From the NCBI GenBank assembly GCA_945871085.1, contig CAMBVX010000008.1, positions 1 to 46,327 on the forward strand: DNA of 46,327 nt. Reading direction: 5' to 3'. The translations under genes were made by a program, and so were the position numbers. Within the stretch, counting starts at the first letter, position 1. Each line of letters begins with the position of its first letter. The notes below the pieces were generated by a model. It was not told the DNA's origin and ran no database searches. It worked only from the letters and a program-made list of their open reading frames with translations. This stretch comes from Opitutus sp. GAS368 (lineage in GTDB: Bacteria > Verrucomicrobiota > Verrucomicrobiia > Opitutales > Opitutaceae). Shown in pieces: positions 1-8,577 of this stretch.

Positions 1-1259
1 TGGCCGTGGTCGCTCTCGACTCCGATGGGACCCGTGGCCGGCACCGTAAACGCATCGACGAGCACCTCCCCGTTGCACGTCGCGCGGGCGAGGCCGCCCC
101 GCACCGTGATCACGATCTCATTCCAATCCAGCGGACGATAGTGCTTCAAAGTGAGCCACGGCCCCGCGATCGGAAAGTCGCGCATCTGGAGTTGCGGCTC
201 ACGGACGAAGACTCCGCTGTCGGCGTTGGGACTCGCCCGGAACTCCATTTTCAACACGAAGTCTTTCGGGAATTTCCGGATCGTCATGAGCTTCCGGTGG
301 GCCCGCTCCTCGCGTGCCACCGTGACGATCAACCGGCCGTTGCGCGCGGCAAATCGCCCGTCGTCGCTCTCCATTTTACCGTCGAACGCTGGCTTATCCA
401 AGTAGCCCCAGCCGGTCAGATCGCGGCCGTTAAACAGACTCTCGAATCCGGGCTCGGGCGAAAAATCATCGGGCCACGCCGGTGCGAGCCCGACGGCTTC
501 CATGATCGGCCGCAATGCCGCGGACAATTTGATGTACCCCGCCGAATTGGGATGAAGCAGATCGGGAAACTCATCGGGCTTCGCGTCGCCCTGCGCGTTG
601 GCGAACAACGACCACGTGTCCAACAGCGTAACCTGCGGCTCGTCCTTGAGCAGCGCGTAGCAGAGTTGGTTGATTTTTTTGATCTGGTCCGCCGGTCGCT
701 TCTTCGTCGCCGAACTAGGAAACACGTTGCACAGCACGATCGGCATCGCGGGGTTGTGCGCTTTCAGCGCAGCGAGGATCAACTTGAGATTGCTTGCGGT
801 GGATTCTGGTGGCGCGACCTCCTCCAGATCGTTGGTGCCGATGAGCAACACGATGCCGCGCGGCTTCAGCGCGAGCACATCTTCCTGCAGGCGCAGCAGC
901 ACGCCGCGCGTCGTGTCGCCGCTGATCCCGCGATTGACGGTCTTGATCCCGGGAAAAAGCTGATTGAGGTTCGCCGCCCAACCTTGGGTGATCGAGTCGC
1001 CGAGAAACACGACGCCGTTCTGATCTTGCTTTACCCGCTTCGCCCACGCGCTGCGTTTCTCCGTCCAGATTTTCTGAAACCAATCGTAGCGGCGGATCGG
1101 CCCGGTGCCGGGTAGCCCGTCGTCAGTCGCCGGCAGGGCGAAATCGTGTTGGGGTGAGACCGCGGGAGCGGCCGCTGTCGCGGGCGCGGGTTGCGCTTGG
1201 CTCGCCAGAGCGCACAGCGAGGCAAGGCCCAGAACAAAAAGGGAACGAGGTATTTTCAT
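1..1259 (-). CDS. Secreted SGNH/GDSL hydrolase fused to DUF1080 domain (C-terminus beyond window)
   Basis: Open frame from ATG at 1259 to the left edge, about 419 residues visible and no stop reached. A signal peptide spans residues 1-22 (MKIPRSLFVLG start, ASQA cleavage region). Residues about 80-255 are an SGNH hydrolase: block I GDSIT with Ser89, block II NRGISGD, block III GTND with Asn143, block V DLLHP with Asp233 and His236. From about 270 a DUF1080 (LamG-like, 3-keto-disaccharide hydrolase) domain begins with LFNGRDLTGW and continues with VFVREPQL and WNEIVITV motifs. SGNH enzymes are usually esterases; DUF1080 members include 3-keto-glycoside-cleaving enzymes. It is the last visible gene of a minus-strand run with a GMC dehydrogenase, which fits oxidative glycoside breakdown. 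The substrate is not predictable. The family calls are secure; the pathway is inferred. Confidence 0.9.
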   Translation of the reverse strand, partial: MKIPRSLFVLGLASLCALASQAQPAPATAAAPAVSPQHDFALPATDDGLPGTGPIRRYDWFQKIWTEKRSAWAKRVKQDQNGVVFLGDSITQGWAANLNQLFPGIKTVNRGISGDTTRGVLLRLQEDVLALKPRGIVLLIGTNDLEEVAPPESTASNLKLILAALKAHNPAMPIVLCNVFPSSATKKRPADQIKKINQLCYALLKDEPQVTLLDTWSLFANAQGDAKPDEFPDLLHPNSAGYIKLSAALRPIMEAVGLAPAWPDDFSPEPGFESLFNGRDLTGWGYLDKPAFDGKMESDDGRFAARNGRLIVTVAREERAHRKLMTIRKFPKDFVLKMEFRASPNADSGVFVREPQLQMRDFPIAGPWLTLKHYRPLDWNEIVITVRGGLARATCNGEVLVDAFTVPATGPIGVESDHG

Positions 1260-1317
1260 AGGAAAGTTTGCGTGGTTCAGAGCAGCAATCGGCGCGCGAC
1301 ACGCGCCGCACGGGCGC

Positions 1318-1893
1318 TCATATCGCCAGAGTTTTTTCGATCCGGCGGTCCGGGATCATCCACATGATCGCGACCAGGACATTCATCGCGATGCCGAGTG
1401 CGGGGTGCACAAACGTGAGTCCAATCCCCACGCCATAAATCACCAGCGAAATTTTGCCTTTGGAGTCCGACCCGACCGCGCGAACCAAGGCGGAATCGGT
1501 GTCGTGGCCGGCGACCAGCGTGCGCGTCAAAATGTAGTAGGCCGCGCCCGCCATGATGAGCACGAAACTGTAGAGGGCGACTGGCCACGTCCCGAAGTGG
1601 TTCTCCCCCATCCAGCCGGTGGCAAACGGCAGCAGCGAGAGCCAAAACAACAGGTGCAGATTCGCCCACAGCACCGGGCCGTTGACCTGCTTCACCGCCT
1701 GAAAGAGATGGTGGTGGTTGTTCCAGTAGATCCCGACATTGATGAAACTCAGCACGTAGCTGAAAAACACCGGCCAGATCCCCTTGAGCGTGTCGAGGTC
1801 CGCCCCGTGCGGCACCTTCATCTCCAGCACCATGATCGTGATGATGATCGCGATGACTCCGTCGCTAAACGCTTCGAGCCGGCCTTTGTGCAT
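1318..1893 (-). CDS. TMEM175-like (DUF1211) potassium channel protein
   Basis: 191 residues, mostly hydrophobic, with about six predicted membrane segments. The N-terminus (MHKGRLEAFSDGVIAI) carries the RxxxFSD signature of the TMEM175/DUF1211 family, with Arg5, Phe9, Ser10 and Asp11. Bacterial members are tetrameric K+-selective channels in the inner membrane, and the length fits a single-repeat bacterial subunit. The gene lies 30 bp downstream of the small dehydrogenase subunit and 58 bp upstream of the SGNH-DUF1080 gene, so it may be co-transcribed although no functional tie is obvious. The start has the only weak Shine-Dalgarno-like stretch noticed in the window (CTGGGGA). The family is confident; K+ selectivity is assumed from the family. 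Confidence 0.85.
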   Translation of the reverse strand: MHKGRLEAFSDGVIAIIITIMVLEMKVPHGADLDTLKGIWPVFFSYVLSFINVGIYWNNHHHLFQAVKQVNGPVLWANLHLLFWLSLLPFATGWMGENHFGTWPVALYSFVLIMAGAAYYILTRTLVAGHDTDSALVRAVGSDSKGKISLVIYGVGIGLTFVHPALGIAMNVLVAIMWMIPDRRIEKTLAI

Positions 1894-1923
1894 AAAAATC
1901 CCCAGGTTGATCGGCCGGCCGCC

Positions 1924-2523
1924 TTATTTCGTCCACGCGCGGTTGCCCACTTCGGCCAACGGAAGACACGCGTCGAAACGACCGGGCACGGGATCATAGT
2001 GCAGCACGGTTTTTCCGACGGTTTCGCAGGTAAAATACCCGAGCACCGTCAGCTCCTTGATCTGATGGAAAAACGTCCGCGCCTTGGTCTTCGAAGCTTC
2101 GGCCAGCTTCGTAAGCAAGGCGTCCTGCTGCGCCGCCGTCAGCTGGACAAAAATCTTTTTGTGCGCGGCGAGGCTGGTCGCGTCGACCTCCGCCAAACCG
2201 GCGGCCACAACCTGCTGGTCCTCCGGCGCGAGATACTTTCCGAACATCAGATCGATAAAAGCCGGCACGCCCACATCGAGTGCGCCCGGCGTGTCGGTGC
2301 GCGGGAGGATGCGTTCCGCCACGCCGCCGACGATTTCGAACTGCTTCGCCGTGAGGTAAACGGGCTTCGCACCGGCAGCCCCGGCCGCCTCGGCGGCCTG
2401 CATGACGCCCTGCAACAACGACGGCGAAAATGCGACGCCGAGAAACAAGGTCGCGCGTTTGATCGCCTCACGACGGGACATCGCCCGCCCCTCATTGGAT
2501 TCGGATAAAGTGGAAATATTCAT
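1924..2523 (-). CDS. Gluconate 2-dehydrogenase subunit 3-like protein with Tat signal
   Basis: 199 residues resembling the gluconate 2-dehydrogenase subunit 3 family (PF13618). The N-terminus has a twin-arginine motif (MSRREAIKRATLFLG) followed by a hydrophobic stretch. A later ATG at 2481 would start directly at MSRRE; the longer start is kept because it sits 18 bp after the GMC gene and Tat proteins often have such leaders. Helical segments contain AERILPRTDTPGA and FFHQIKELTVLGYFT, typical of the family. In related dehydrogenases this small subunit carries the Tat signal and exports the folded flavoprotein as a hitchhiker. The partner GMC protein next door has no signal of its own, which supports that role. 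No cytochrome subunit is visible. Confidence 0.88.
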   Translation of the reverse strand: MNISTLSESNEGRAMSRREAIKRATLFLGVAFSPSLLQGVMQAAEAAGAAGAKPVYLTAKQFEIVGGVAERILPRTDTPGALDVGVPAFIDLMFGKYLAPEDQQVVAAGLAEVDATSLAAHKKIFVQLTAAQQDALLTKLAEASKTKARTFFHQIKELTVLGYFTCETVGKTVLHYDPVPGRFDACLPLAEVGNRAWTK

Positions 2524-2541
2524 GGTCCGGATTTCTTGGGC

Positions 2542-4257
2542 TTAGAGGTTGGTTTTCTTCAGCTCGCTGACCGCATGGTCGCACGCCCGCGCCGTGAGTG
2601 CCATGTAGGTGAGCGATGGGTTGACGCACGCACCGGAGGTCATGCACGCGCCATCCGTCACAAAGACGTTCGGCGCGGCGTGGACTTGGTTCCATTTGTT
2701 CAACACCGAGGTCTTAGGATCGCGGCCCATGCGCGCGGTGCCCATCTCGTGGATGCAATTGCCCGGCGCACTGTTCACCACATCGTCGAAGCCCGTGACG
2801 TTTTTCAGTCCCGACGCCTCCAACATCTCGACCGCCGAGGCCTGCATGTCTTTGCGCATGGCGTATTCGTTTTCTTTCCAACCGCAGTCGAACGTGACTG
2901 TCGGCTGGCCCCATTTATCGCGGAGGGCCGAGTTCAACGTGATCCGATTGGCATGATACGGCAGACACTCACCCCACGAACCGATGCCGAAACGCCACGG
3001 GCCGGGCGCGATTAAATCGGCCTTAAACTTCCCCCCGAACTGACTCAGTTCTTTGATATTGCTGGCCCAATCCAGCCGGCTCGCGCTGCCCTGGTAGCCA
3101 AAGCCCCGGACGTAGTCCTTGCGCGTCGTTTCCTTGTTCAAATTCCGGAACCGCGGGATGTAGATGCCGTTCGCGCGCTGGCCGCGAAAATACTTGTCGG
3201 CAAACCCGGCGGAAATGCCGCTGGCGCCCACCTTGAAGTGGTGGTCCATCAAGTTATGGCCGAGTTCGCCGCTGTCGTTACCGAGTCCGTTCGGAAAACG
3301 ATCCGACTTCGAGTTCATCAAGATAAACGTCGAGGCGACGGCCGATGCGCAGGAGAAAATCACTTTGGCGTAATACTCGATCACCTCATTCGTCTCCGCA
3401 TCGATGATGCGCACGCCGGTCGCGCGGCCTTTGTCCTTGTCGTAGATGATCTGATTAACGATCGAGAAGGGCCGCAACGTGAGATTTCCCGTCGCGTAGC
3501 CGGCCGGTAACGTCGACGCATTGCTGCTAAAATACGCGCCGTAGGGGCAGCCGCGAATACAGCGGTTCCGATACTGGCAAGTCCCGCGGCCATTGAGCTC
3601 CTTCGTGAGGTTTGCGACTCGACCAATGATCATCGGGCGCCCGCCAAAAGCATCCGCAATGCGACGCTTCACGTCCTTCTCGAGGCAATTCATGTCCATC
3701 GGCGGCAAGAACTCGCCATCCGGTAAATGCGGCAAATTTTCTTTGCTCCCGCTGATGCCGGCAAATCGTTCGGCATAATCATACCAGGGCGCAATGTCGG
3801 CGTAGCGGATCGGCCAGTCGATCGACATGCCGTCTTTGGCGTTGGCCTCAAGATCGAGATCGCTCAACCGGTAGGACTGCCGTCCCCAGAGCAAAGATCG
3901 TCCTCCGACGTGATAGCCGCGCATCCAGTCGAAACGCTGCGCCTCCGAGTAGGGATTTTCGAGATCATTGACGAACCAGTGCGCCGACGCCGGGTGCGTC
4001 GTGTAGCCCGTGCGCGCCTGCTTGAGCTGTTTGGCGCCGTCCGCCGCCGAGATCTTGTTCCGCCCTTCGAACTCCCAGCTCTCCTTCATCGCGGTCGGGT
4101 AGTCGCCATGTTTCACATCGCGCCCGCGCTCGAGGACGAGGGTCTTGAGGCCCTTTTCGCTCAGCTCCTTCGCGGCCCAGCCGCCGCTGATACCCGAGCC
4201 GATGACAATCGCATCATAGGTGTTTTGTTTCGTGCCTGCGCCTTGAATAGTGGCCAT
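2542..4257 (-). CDS. GMC-family FAD/3Fe-4S dehydrogenase large subunit
   Basis: 571 residues from ATG at 4257. An in-frame ATG at 4350 adds 31 poorly conserved residues; the shorter start lies 13 residues before the FAD motif and is preferred. The dinucleotide-binding motif is GSGISG (Gly20, Gly22, Gly25) with a downstream VLERG. Cys227, Cys233 and Cys237 have the C-x5-C-x3-C spacing known for the 3Fe-4S cluster of FAD-dependent glucose dehydrogenase alpha subunits. The C-terminus has HEMGTARMG with the likely catalytic His503 and VNPSLT with Asn546. No signal peptide is seen, so export probably rides on the Tat subunit encoded 18 bp downstream. Likely role: periplasmic oxidation of a sugar or glycoside hydroxyl, passing electrons to a cytochrome not encoded here. 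C3-glycoside oxidation is a plausible activity given the DUF1080 neighbour. Confidence 0.92.
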   Translation of the reverse strand: MATIQGAGTKQNTYDAIVIGSGISGGWAAKELSEKGLKTLVLERGRDVKHGDYPTAMKESWEFEGRNKISAADGAKQLKQARTGYTTHPASAHWFVNDLENPYSEAQRFDWMRGYHVGGRSLLWGRQSYRLSDLDLEANAKDGMSIDWPIRYADIAPWYDYAERFAGISGSKENLPHLPDGEFLPPMDMNCLEKDVKRRIADAFGGRPMIIGRVANLTKELNGRGTCQYRNRCIRGCPYGAYFSSNASTLPAGYATGNLTLRPFSIVNQIIYDKDKGRATGVRIIDAETNEVIEYYAKVIFSCASAVASTFILMNSKSDRFPNGLGNDSGELGHNLMDHHFKVGASGISAGFADKYFRGQRANGIYIPRFRNLNKETTRKDYVRGFGYQGSASRLDWASNIKELSQFGGKFKADLIAPGPWRFGIGSWGECLPYHANRITLNSALRDKWGQPTVTFDCGWKENEYAMRKDMQASAVEMLEASGLKNVTGFDDVVNSAPGNCIHEMGTARMGRDPKTSVLNKWNQVHAAPNVFVTDGACMTSGACVNPSLTYMALTARACDHAVSELKKTNL

Positions 4258-4626
4258 GGGGATAATAGAGTTTTCTGTCGCGAGTTCCGACGGGGTGAAT
4301 GGGAGGCGCAAGGGTGAACAGACGAAACCGTCGCGTTGCAACTCGGACATTTGCCACGGGAAAAACAGTGCAGGGGTGAACTGACTTACTCAACCGCCCC
4401 GCATCGGCTTCGTGCATACCCACCGCCCCTTTTGTTTCACCGCGCAGGCTCGACCCGGCGCTCCATCGCCTCGATCCGCTGCTAACCTATCACGATTTAT
4501 TTCACGGCATGATCGGCAACGACTACCCAATTTCATCACGCGCGGTCCGAATGCAACTGTTGAATGAAATGAAACAAAAATCAGATTGATTCTTTCACAG
4601 AGGCTTTCACCGTGTCGCGGTTTCCC
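4258..4626. promoter_or_regulatory. Divergent intergenic region with four TTTCAC hexamers
   Basis: About 370 bp between the minus-strand dehydrogenase operon and the plus-strand sulfatase locus, holding no convincing gene. It must contain promoters for both directions, but no clear -35/-10 pair could be fixed. TTTCAC occurs at 4435-4440, 4500-4505, 4593-4598 and 4605-4610, all on the plus strand, and the 4560-4575 stretch is A-rich with two TGAAAT/TGAAAC words. These could be half-sites for a regulator such as the LacI-type protein at 8578-9675. That assignment is a guess. Confidence 0.45.
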
Positions 4627-7170
4627 ATGAATTACCCCTCTTCAAGGCGCGGCGCACCCTCGCGGCCAATCGTCGCTGGCACTTGGGCGTTGGCCATTTG
4701 CCTGGGCGCGGCCGCTCACGCTGCAGACGTCCCGGTCGCCTTCACCAATTCTCTCGGCATGCGTATGGTGCCGGTCAAACCCGGCACGTTCCGCATGGGT
4801 GAAACGCGGGCCACGCCGCGCCAAGTTTTCGGCCAAGCGGACTACCTTACCCGCGGCGACTGGGATGAACATCCCACCCATGAAGTCGCGATCACTCAGC
4901 CGTTCCTCATCGCCGACCAAGAGACAACCGTCGCGCAGTTTCAGAAATTCCGGGCCGGCTTTCTTGGCGCCGCCGAATTCGCGCCGCACGCGTCCGGAAT
5001 CAGCTGGGATGAGGCCACCGCATTTTGCGTCTGGCTCAGACAGCAAGAGGGGCGGCCTTACCGACTCCCCACGGAAGCGGAATGGGAATTTGTGTGTCGC
5101 GCCGGCACAGATACGTCGTTCTCGTCCGGGGAAAAACCCCCGGCCCCCGGTCAGCCCAACGCCTGGGGCGTAAAAAACCTCCACACGGGCGTCGCGGAAT
5201 GGTGTTACGATTGGCACGGCGAATATCCTGCCGCGCGCCAAGTCGATCCCATCGGCCCCGCCGGTGGCGTGGCACGCGTCGTGCGTGGTGGCGGCCTCGA
5301 CAAACTTTCCCCGTATTACGCACGCTCCGCCAACCGCGCCGGCGCTCCCCCGAATTTTCCGCCGCGCTCGGTCGAGGACATGGCGGCGATGATTCAGCGC
5401 TCGCCCGCCGCCGCCAACACCGACAAAGCTGCGGCGCAAAATTTCAAGAGCGAGATGCTCTACAAGAATTTCGTCCGCTCGACTCCCAACCACCAAGGTC
5501 AACATCCGATCGGTTTTCGAGTCGTGTGCGCGCCGTTACCCGCCACGCCGCCCACTGCGGCACACGTGGCCTTCGCAACCCTCGGTGTTTCCCAATCCGG
5601 TCCCCCCGCCAGCATCGGTCCGAATCCTGCGCGTCCGTGGTTTCGGAAACGCTTCATGCTCCCGACGCCGCCCGAAAACACCGCGCCCGCGCAGCTCGTC
5701 GCGCATCGCGCCCTCGGCCTGCATCCCGCGTTTCTCCGCCACCACCACAGTCCCGCGCTCGAGGTTTGCGCCAACGGCGACGCGCTCGCCGTCTTCTTCA
5801 CCGCCGTGTCCGAAACCGATCCCGATGTCGCGTTGATCACCACGCGTCTGCGTTTCGGCGCGGAGGCCTGGGATCCACCCGATCTCTTTCTCGACCTGCC
5901 CGACATCGACGACCACGCCCCGATGTTGTGGAACGACGCCGGCCAGCTGTGGTTTGTCTGGGGCGCCAACAAACTCGACTCCGGTTTCCCGTTCCAATGG
6001 ATGACCTCGCCCGATCACGGCGCGACGTGGAGTGCCGTGCAACTTCCGCTCTTTACCACCTCGGTCGGCGGCTACTCCGCTCAGCCCATCACCAATGCGT
6101 TTCGCGACCGTGCCGGCGTGATCCGCATCGCCAGCGACGGCGTCGGACCGGAGTCCGTCCTCTGGGAAAGTTCCGATCACGGCGCGACGTGGCGTGACCC
6201 CGGTAGCCGGAGCGGCGGCCGGCACACGGCGTTTGTCGAACTGCGCGACGGCCGCATTCTCGGTATGGGTGGCAAAAGTTCGCAGATCGACAACTTCATG
6301 CCGCGCTCGATTTCGTCCGACGGCGGCCGCACATGGGCAATTTCCAAATCGCCCTTCAGCTGGCTCGGCAGCAATCAACGTCCCGCCCTCATTCGCCTCG
6401 CGAGCGGCCGCCTGTTTTTCGCGGGCGACCTCCAAAACGAGAAAGGCTCGCAGCCCGCCGGCTTCACCGAGCGTGGGGCCATCGTCGCGCTCTCCGACGA
6501 CGAGGGCGAAACGTGGCACACGCGCAAACTCATCGGCACGCAGCCCCACGATACTCCCGCACGCGCGAAACAGCTCGGCGGCGACACCCTCGGTTACACC
6601 GTCGCCCGGCAGGCCCCGAACGGCGTGATTCACCTGATCGCTACCATGACTGAGCCCTGCCTTCACTTTGAACTCAACGAGGAGTGGATTCTGCGTGGCG
6701 ACGAACGCCTCGCCCGGGCCGACGATGCGACCCTCCGGCGCAACTCCGCCACGCTGGTGCGCGACGTCCGCGACTTCGTCGAGCGCGACGCCCAGGGCCG
6801 CGTCCGTTTGCGCTATTCCGGCGGCATCGCGGATGATGGACGGTTTTTGCTGCACGGCGCCTCTACTTGGTTGCTCCCCGATGGACGCCCGCAACGCACG
6901 GCTACCTACGCTCTGGGTGGGCTCACCGGCCGAGAGACCTTCCACGCGCCTGACGGCGCACTCGCGTGGACACGCGATCACCGTCGTGACGGCACCTCGG
7001 AACATGTGACCTATTGGCCGACCGGCGGCGAGCGCACGCGTTCGTCGTGGCGCGACTTCCACGCGGAAGGCCCGGCTGTGCTCCTCGCTCCTGACGGCCG
7101 CGAAGTCATGCGGGCGGAGTTCGCATACGGCCGCGTGAAATCCGTCATCGGCGATCCGACCGACTACTGA
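4627..7170 (+). CDS. Secreted FGE-fold (SUMF1-like) domain fused to sialidase-like propeller and MORN-like tail
   Basis: 847 residues from ATG 4627; a GTG at 4612 is an in-frame alternative. A signal peptide (about 1-33) precedes an FGE-sulfatase fold: SLGMRMVPVKPGTF, RLPTEAEWEF at about 146-155, GVAEWCYDW at about 188, RVVRGGG at about 217 and GFRVV at about 296. The FGE active-site Cys pair normally lies just after the RGG motif; here that stretch (RGGGLDKLSPYYARSANR) has none, so formylglycine-generating activity is doubtful. Residues about 320-690 form a propeller-like region with four Asp boxes (S-x-D-x-G-x-T-W type) near 461, 515, 563 and 623, as in sialidases and related exo-enzymes. 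The C-terminus has MORN-like repeats. First gene of the plus-strand block, 3 bp before a sulfatase. Possible role: carbohydrate binding or exo-hydrolysis in the periplasm. Confidence 0.85.
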   Translation: MNYPSSRRGAPSRPIVAGTWALAICLGAAAHAADVPVAFTNSLGMRMVPVKPGTFRMGETRATPRQVFGQADYLTRGDWDEHPTHEVAITQPFLIADQETTVAQFQKFRAGFLGAAEFAPHASGISWDEATAFCVWLRQQEGRPYRLPTEAEWEFVCRAGTDTSFSSGEKPPAPGQPNAWGVKNLHTGVAEWCYDWHGEYPAARQVDPIGPAGGVARVVRGGGLDKLSPYYARSANRAGAPPNFPPRSVEDMAAMIQRSPAAANTDKAAAQNFKSEMLYKNFVRSTPNHQGQHPIGFRVVCAPLPATPPTAAHVAFATLGVSQSGPPASIGPNPARPWFRKRFMLPTPPENTAPAQLVAHRALGLHPAFLRHHHSPALEVCANGDALAVFFTAVSETDPDVALITTRLRFGAEAWDPPDLFLDLPDIDDHAPMLWNDAGQLWFVWGANKLDSGFPFQWMTSPDHGATWSAVQLPLFTTSVGGYSAQPITNAFRDRAGVIRIASDGVGPESVLWESSDHGATWRDPGSRSGGRHTAFVELRDGRILGMGGKSSQIDNFMPRSISSDGGRTWAISKSPFSWLGSNQRPALIRLASGRLFFAGDLQNEKGSQPAGFTERGAIVALSDDEGETWHTRKLIGTQPHDTPARAKQLGGDTLGYTVARQAPNGVIHLIATMTEPCLHFELNEEWILRGDERLARADDATLRRNSATLVRDVRDFVERDAQGRVRLRYSGGIADDGRFLLHGASTWLLPDGRPQRTATYALGGLTGRETFHAPDGALAWTRDHRRDGTSEHVTYWPTGGERTRSSWRDFHAEGPAVLLAPDGREVMRAEFAYGRVKSVIGDPTDY

Positions 7171-7173
7171 ACC

Positions 7174-8565
7174 GTGAAACGGCTCCTCGTTTCTTTTTTC
7201 GCGACGGCCGGCTTAAGCGTAGCATTGCCCGCCGCCGGGCCGACTAACGCGTCACGTCCGCCCAACATCGTCTTCATTCTCGCCGACGACATGGGCTGGA
7301 ACCAAGCAGGCTTCAACGGTTCCGCCTTCTACGAGACGCCCAACATTGATCGGCTCGCGCGTGCGGGCGTGCGCTTCAGCGACGCCTATTCAGCCGCGCC
7401 GATTTGTTCGCCGACGCGCGCGGCGTTGATGACCGGAAAATATCCGGCGCGTCTCCACCTCACCGACTACATTCCCGGTCGGCAATGGGAGGGAAAACCG
7501 CTCGTCACCCCGAAGATGCAGCAGGGCCTGCCACTCGCCGAGCGGACGCTCGCCGAGCGACTCAAGGAACGCGGCTACGCCACGGGCCTCTTCGGCAAAT
7601 GGCATCTCGCGGCCGACTACGATTACCAGCCGCATCGTCCCATGGACCCGGAGTCCCAGGGCTTCGATACGGTTTTCCACACCCGCAAACCGGAGCAAGC
7701 CGACGTCGATCCGATCAAGCCCGACGCGCACAACGCCGTCGAAATCACCGACCGTGCAATCGCGTTCATTCACGCCAACCGCGCGCGTCCGTTTTTCTGC
7801 TACGTCGCGCACAACGTTGTGCACACGCCGCTGGGGGAAGAGCCGGCTCTGGTGGAGAAATACCGGCGCAAACCCGGCGCCGATCGGCCCGAAAACATCC
7901 CCGTGATGGCCGCGATGATCGAGCGCATGGACCACGGGGTCGGCCGCCTGCTCGCGGCACTCGGGACGGCCGGGCTCGCCGAAAGCACCCTCATCGTTTT
8001 CACTTCGGACAACGGCAACATCGGGCCCCAGCAAGCGCAGACGCCCTTTCACGGAGGCAAGGCGACGCTCTGGGAAGGCGGCATCCGTGTGCCGCTCGCG
8101 ATTCACTGGCCGGGCGTGACGCGCGCCGCGGCGACGAGTGCCGAGCCCGTGATCACCCACGACCTGTTTTTCACTCTGCTCGCCGCGGCGGACATTGCCG
8201 CCTCCGATTTTCCGCCTGACGGGGTCAGCCTCCTGCATCACCTGCGCAGTGGCGCGCCGCTCGGTCGCGACGCGATCTACTGGCACTATCCGCACTATCA
8301 CCACCTCGGTGACATGCGCCCCGCCAGCGCAATTCGATCCGGCCGCTACAAACTGCTCGAGTGGCAGGAGGGTGCGCTCCTCGCCCGGGGACCCGCTGTT
8401 AGCCTTTTCGATCTGACCGCCGATCCGGGTGAGGCCAACGATCTCGCCGCAGCCCAACCCACGCTCGCCGCCGAATTGTGCGAAAAACTGCTTCGCTGGC
8501 GCGCTTCTGTCGGCGCGCAGGAAATGACCGTCCGTCTCGCCGCTCCGCGAACGCCGGCCCGCTAG
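7174..8565 (+). CDS. Secreted Cys-type sulfatase
   Basis: 463 residues, GTG start 3 bp after the preceding stop. The signal peptide covers about residues 1-21. The alkaline-phosphatase-like sulfatase fold starts with NIVFILADDMGW (metal ligands Asp38, Asp39). The maturation motif is Cys78-Ser-Pro-Thr-Arg82, so the active form needs conversion of Cys78 to formylglycine. Further family motifs are FGKWHLA, FTSDNGN and EGGIRVPL. Expected role: periplasmic or extracellular hydrolysis of a sulfate ester on a carbohydrate. It shares distinctive tail motifs (HYPHYHHLG, SVGAQEM) with the sulfatase at 13978-15351 and is its paralogue. The neighbouring FGE-like protein lacks the catalytic Cys, so maturation must come from another locus. 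Substrate unknown. Confidence 0.94.
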   Translation: MKRLLVSFFATAGLSVALPAAGPTNASRPPNIVFILADDMGWNQAGFNGSAFYETPNIDRLARAGVRFSDAYSAAPICSPTRAALMTGKYPARLHLTDYIPGRQWEGKPLVTPKMQQGLPLAERTLAERLKERGYATGLFGKWHLAADYDYQPHRPMDPESQGFDTVFHTRKPEQADVDPIKPDAHNAVEITDRAIAFIHANRARPFFCYVAHNVVHTPLGEEPALVEKYRRKPGADRPENIPVMAAMIERMDHGVGRLLAALGTAGLAESTLIVFTSDNGNIGPQQAQTPFHGGKATLWEGGIRVPLAIHWPGVTRAAATSAEPVITHDLFFTLLAAADIAASDFPPDGVSLLHHLRSGAPLGRDAIYWHYPHYHHLGDMRPASAIRSGRYKLLEWQEGALLARGPAVSLFDLTADPGEANDLAAAQPTLAAELCEKLLRWRASVGAQEMTVRLAAPRTPAR

Positions 8566-8577
8566 TCTCCTTTGTTC

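Noticed and set aside
6-1115. Plus-strand open frame of about 370 codons opposite the SGNH-DUF1080 gene
   Set aside because: The minus-strand frame has complete SGNH motifs and a signal peptide; the plus-strand product is Arg/His-rich with no domain.
1105-2508. Plus-strand open frame of about 470 codons across the TMEM175-like and subunit 3 genes
   Set aside because: It spans two well-recognised minus-strand genes and shows no domain of its own.
5536-7062. Minus-strand open frame of about 500 codons opposite the FGE/sialidase fusion
   Set aside because: It has no recognisable motifs and its composition follows from the antisense of a GC-rich gene with clear Asp boxes on the plus strand.
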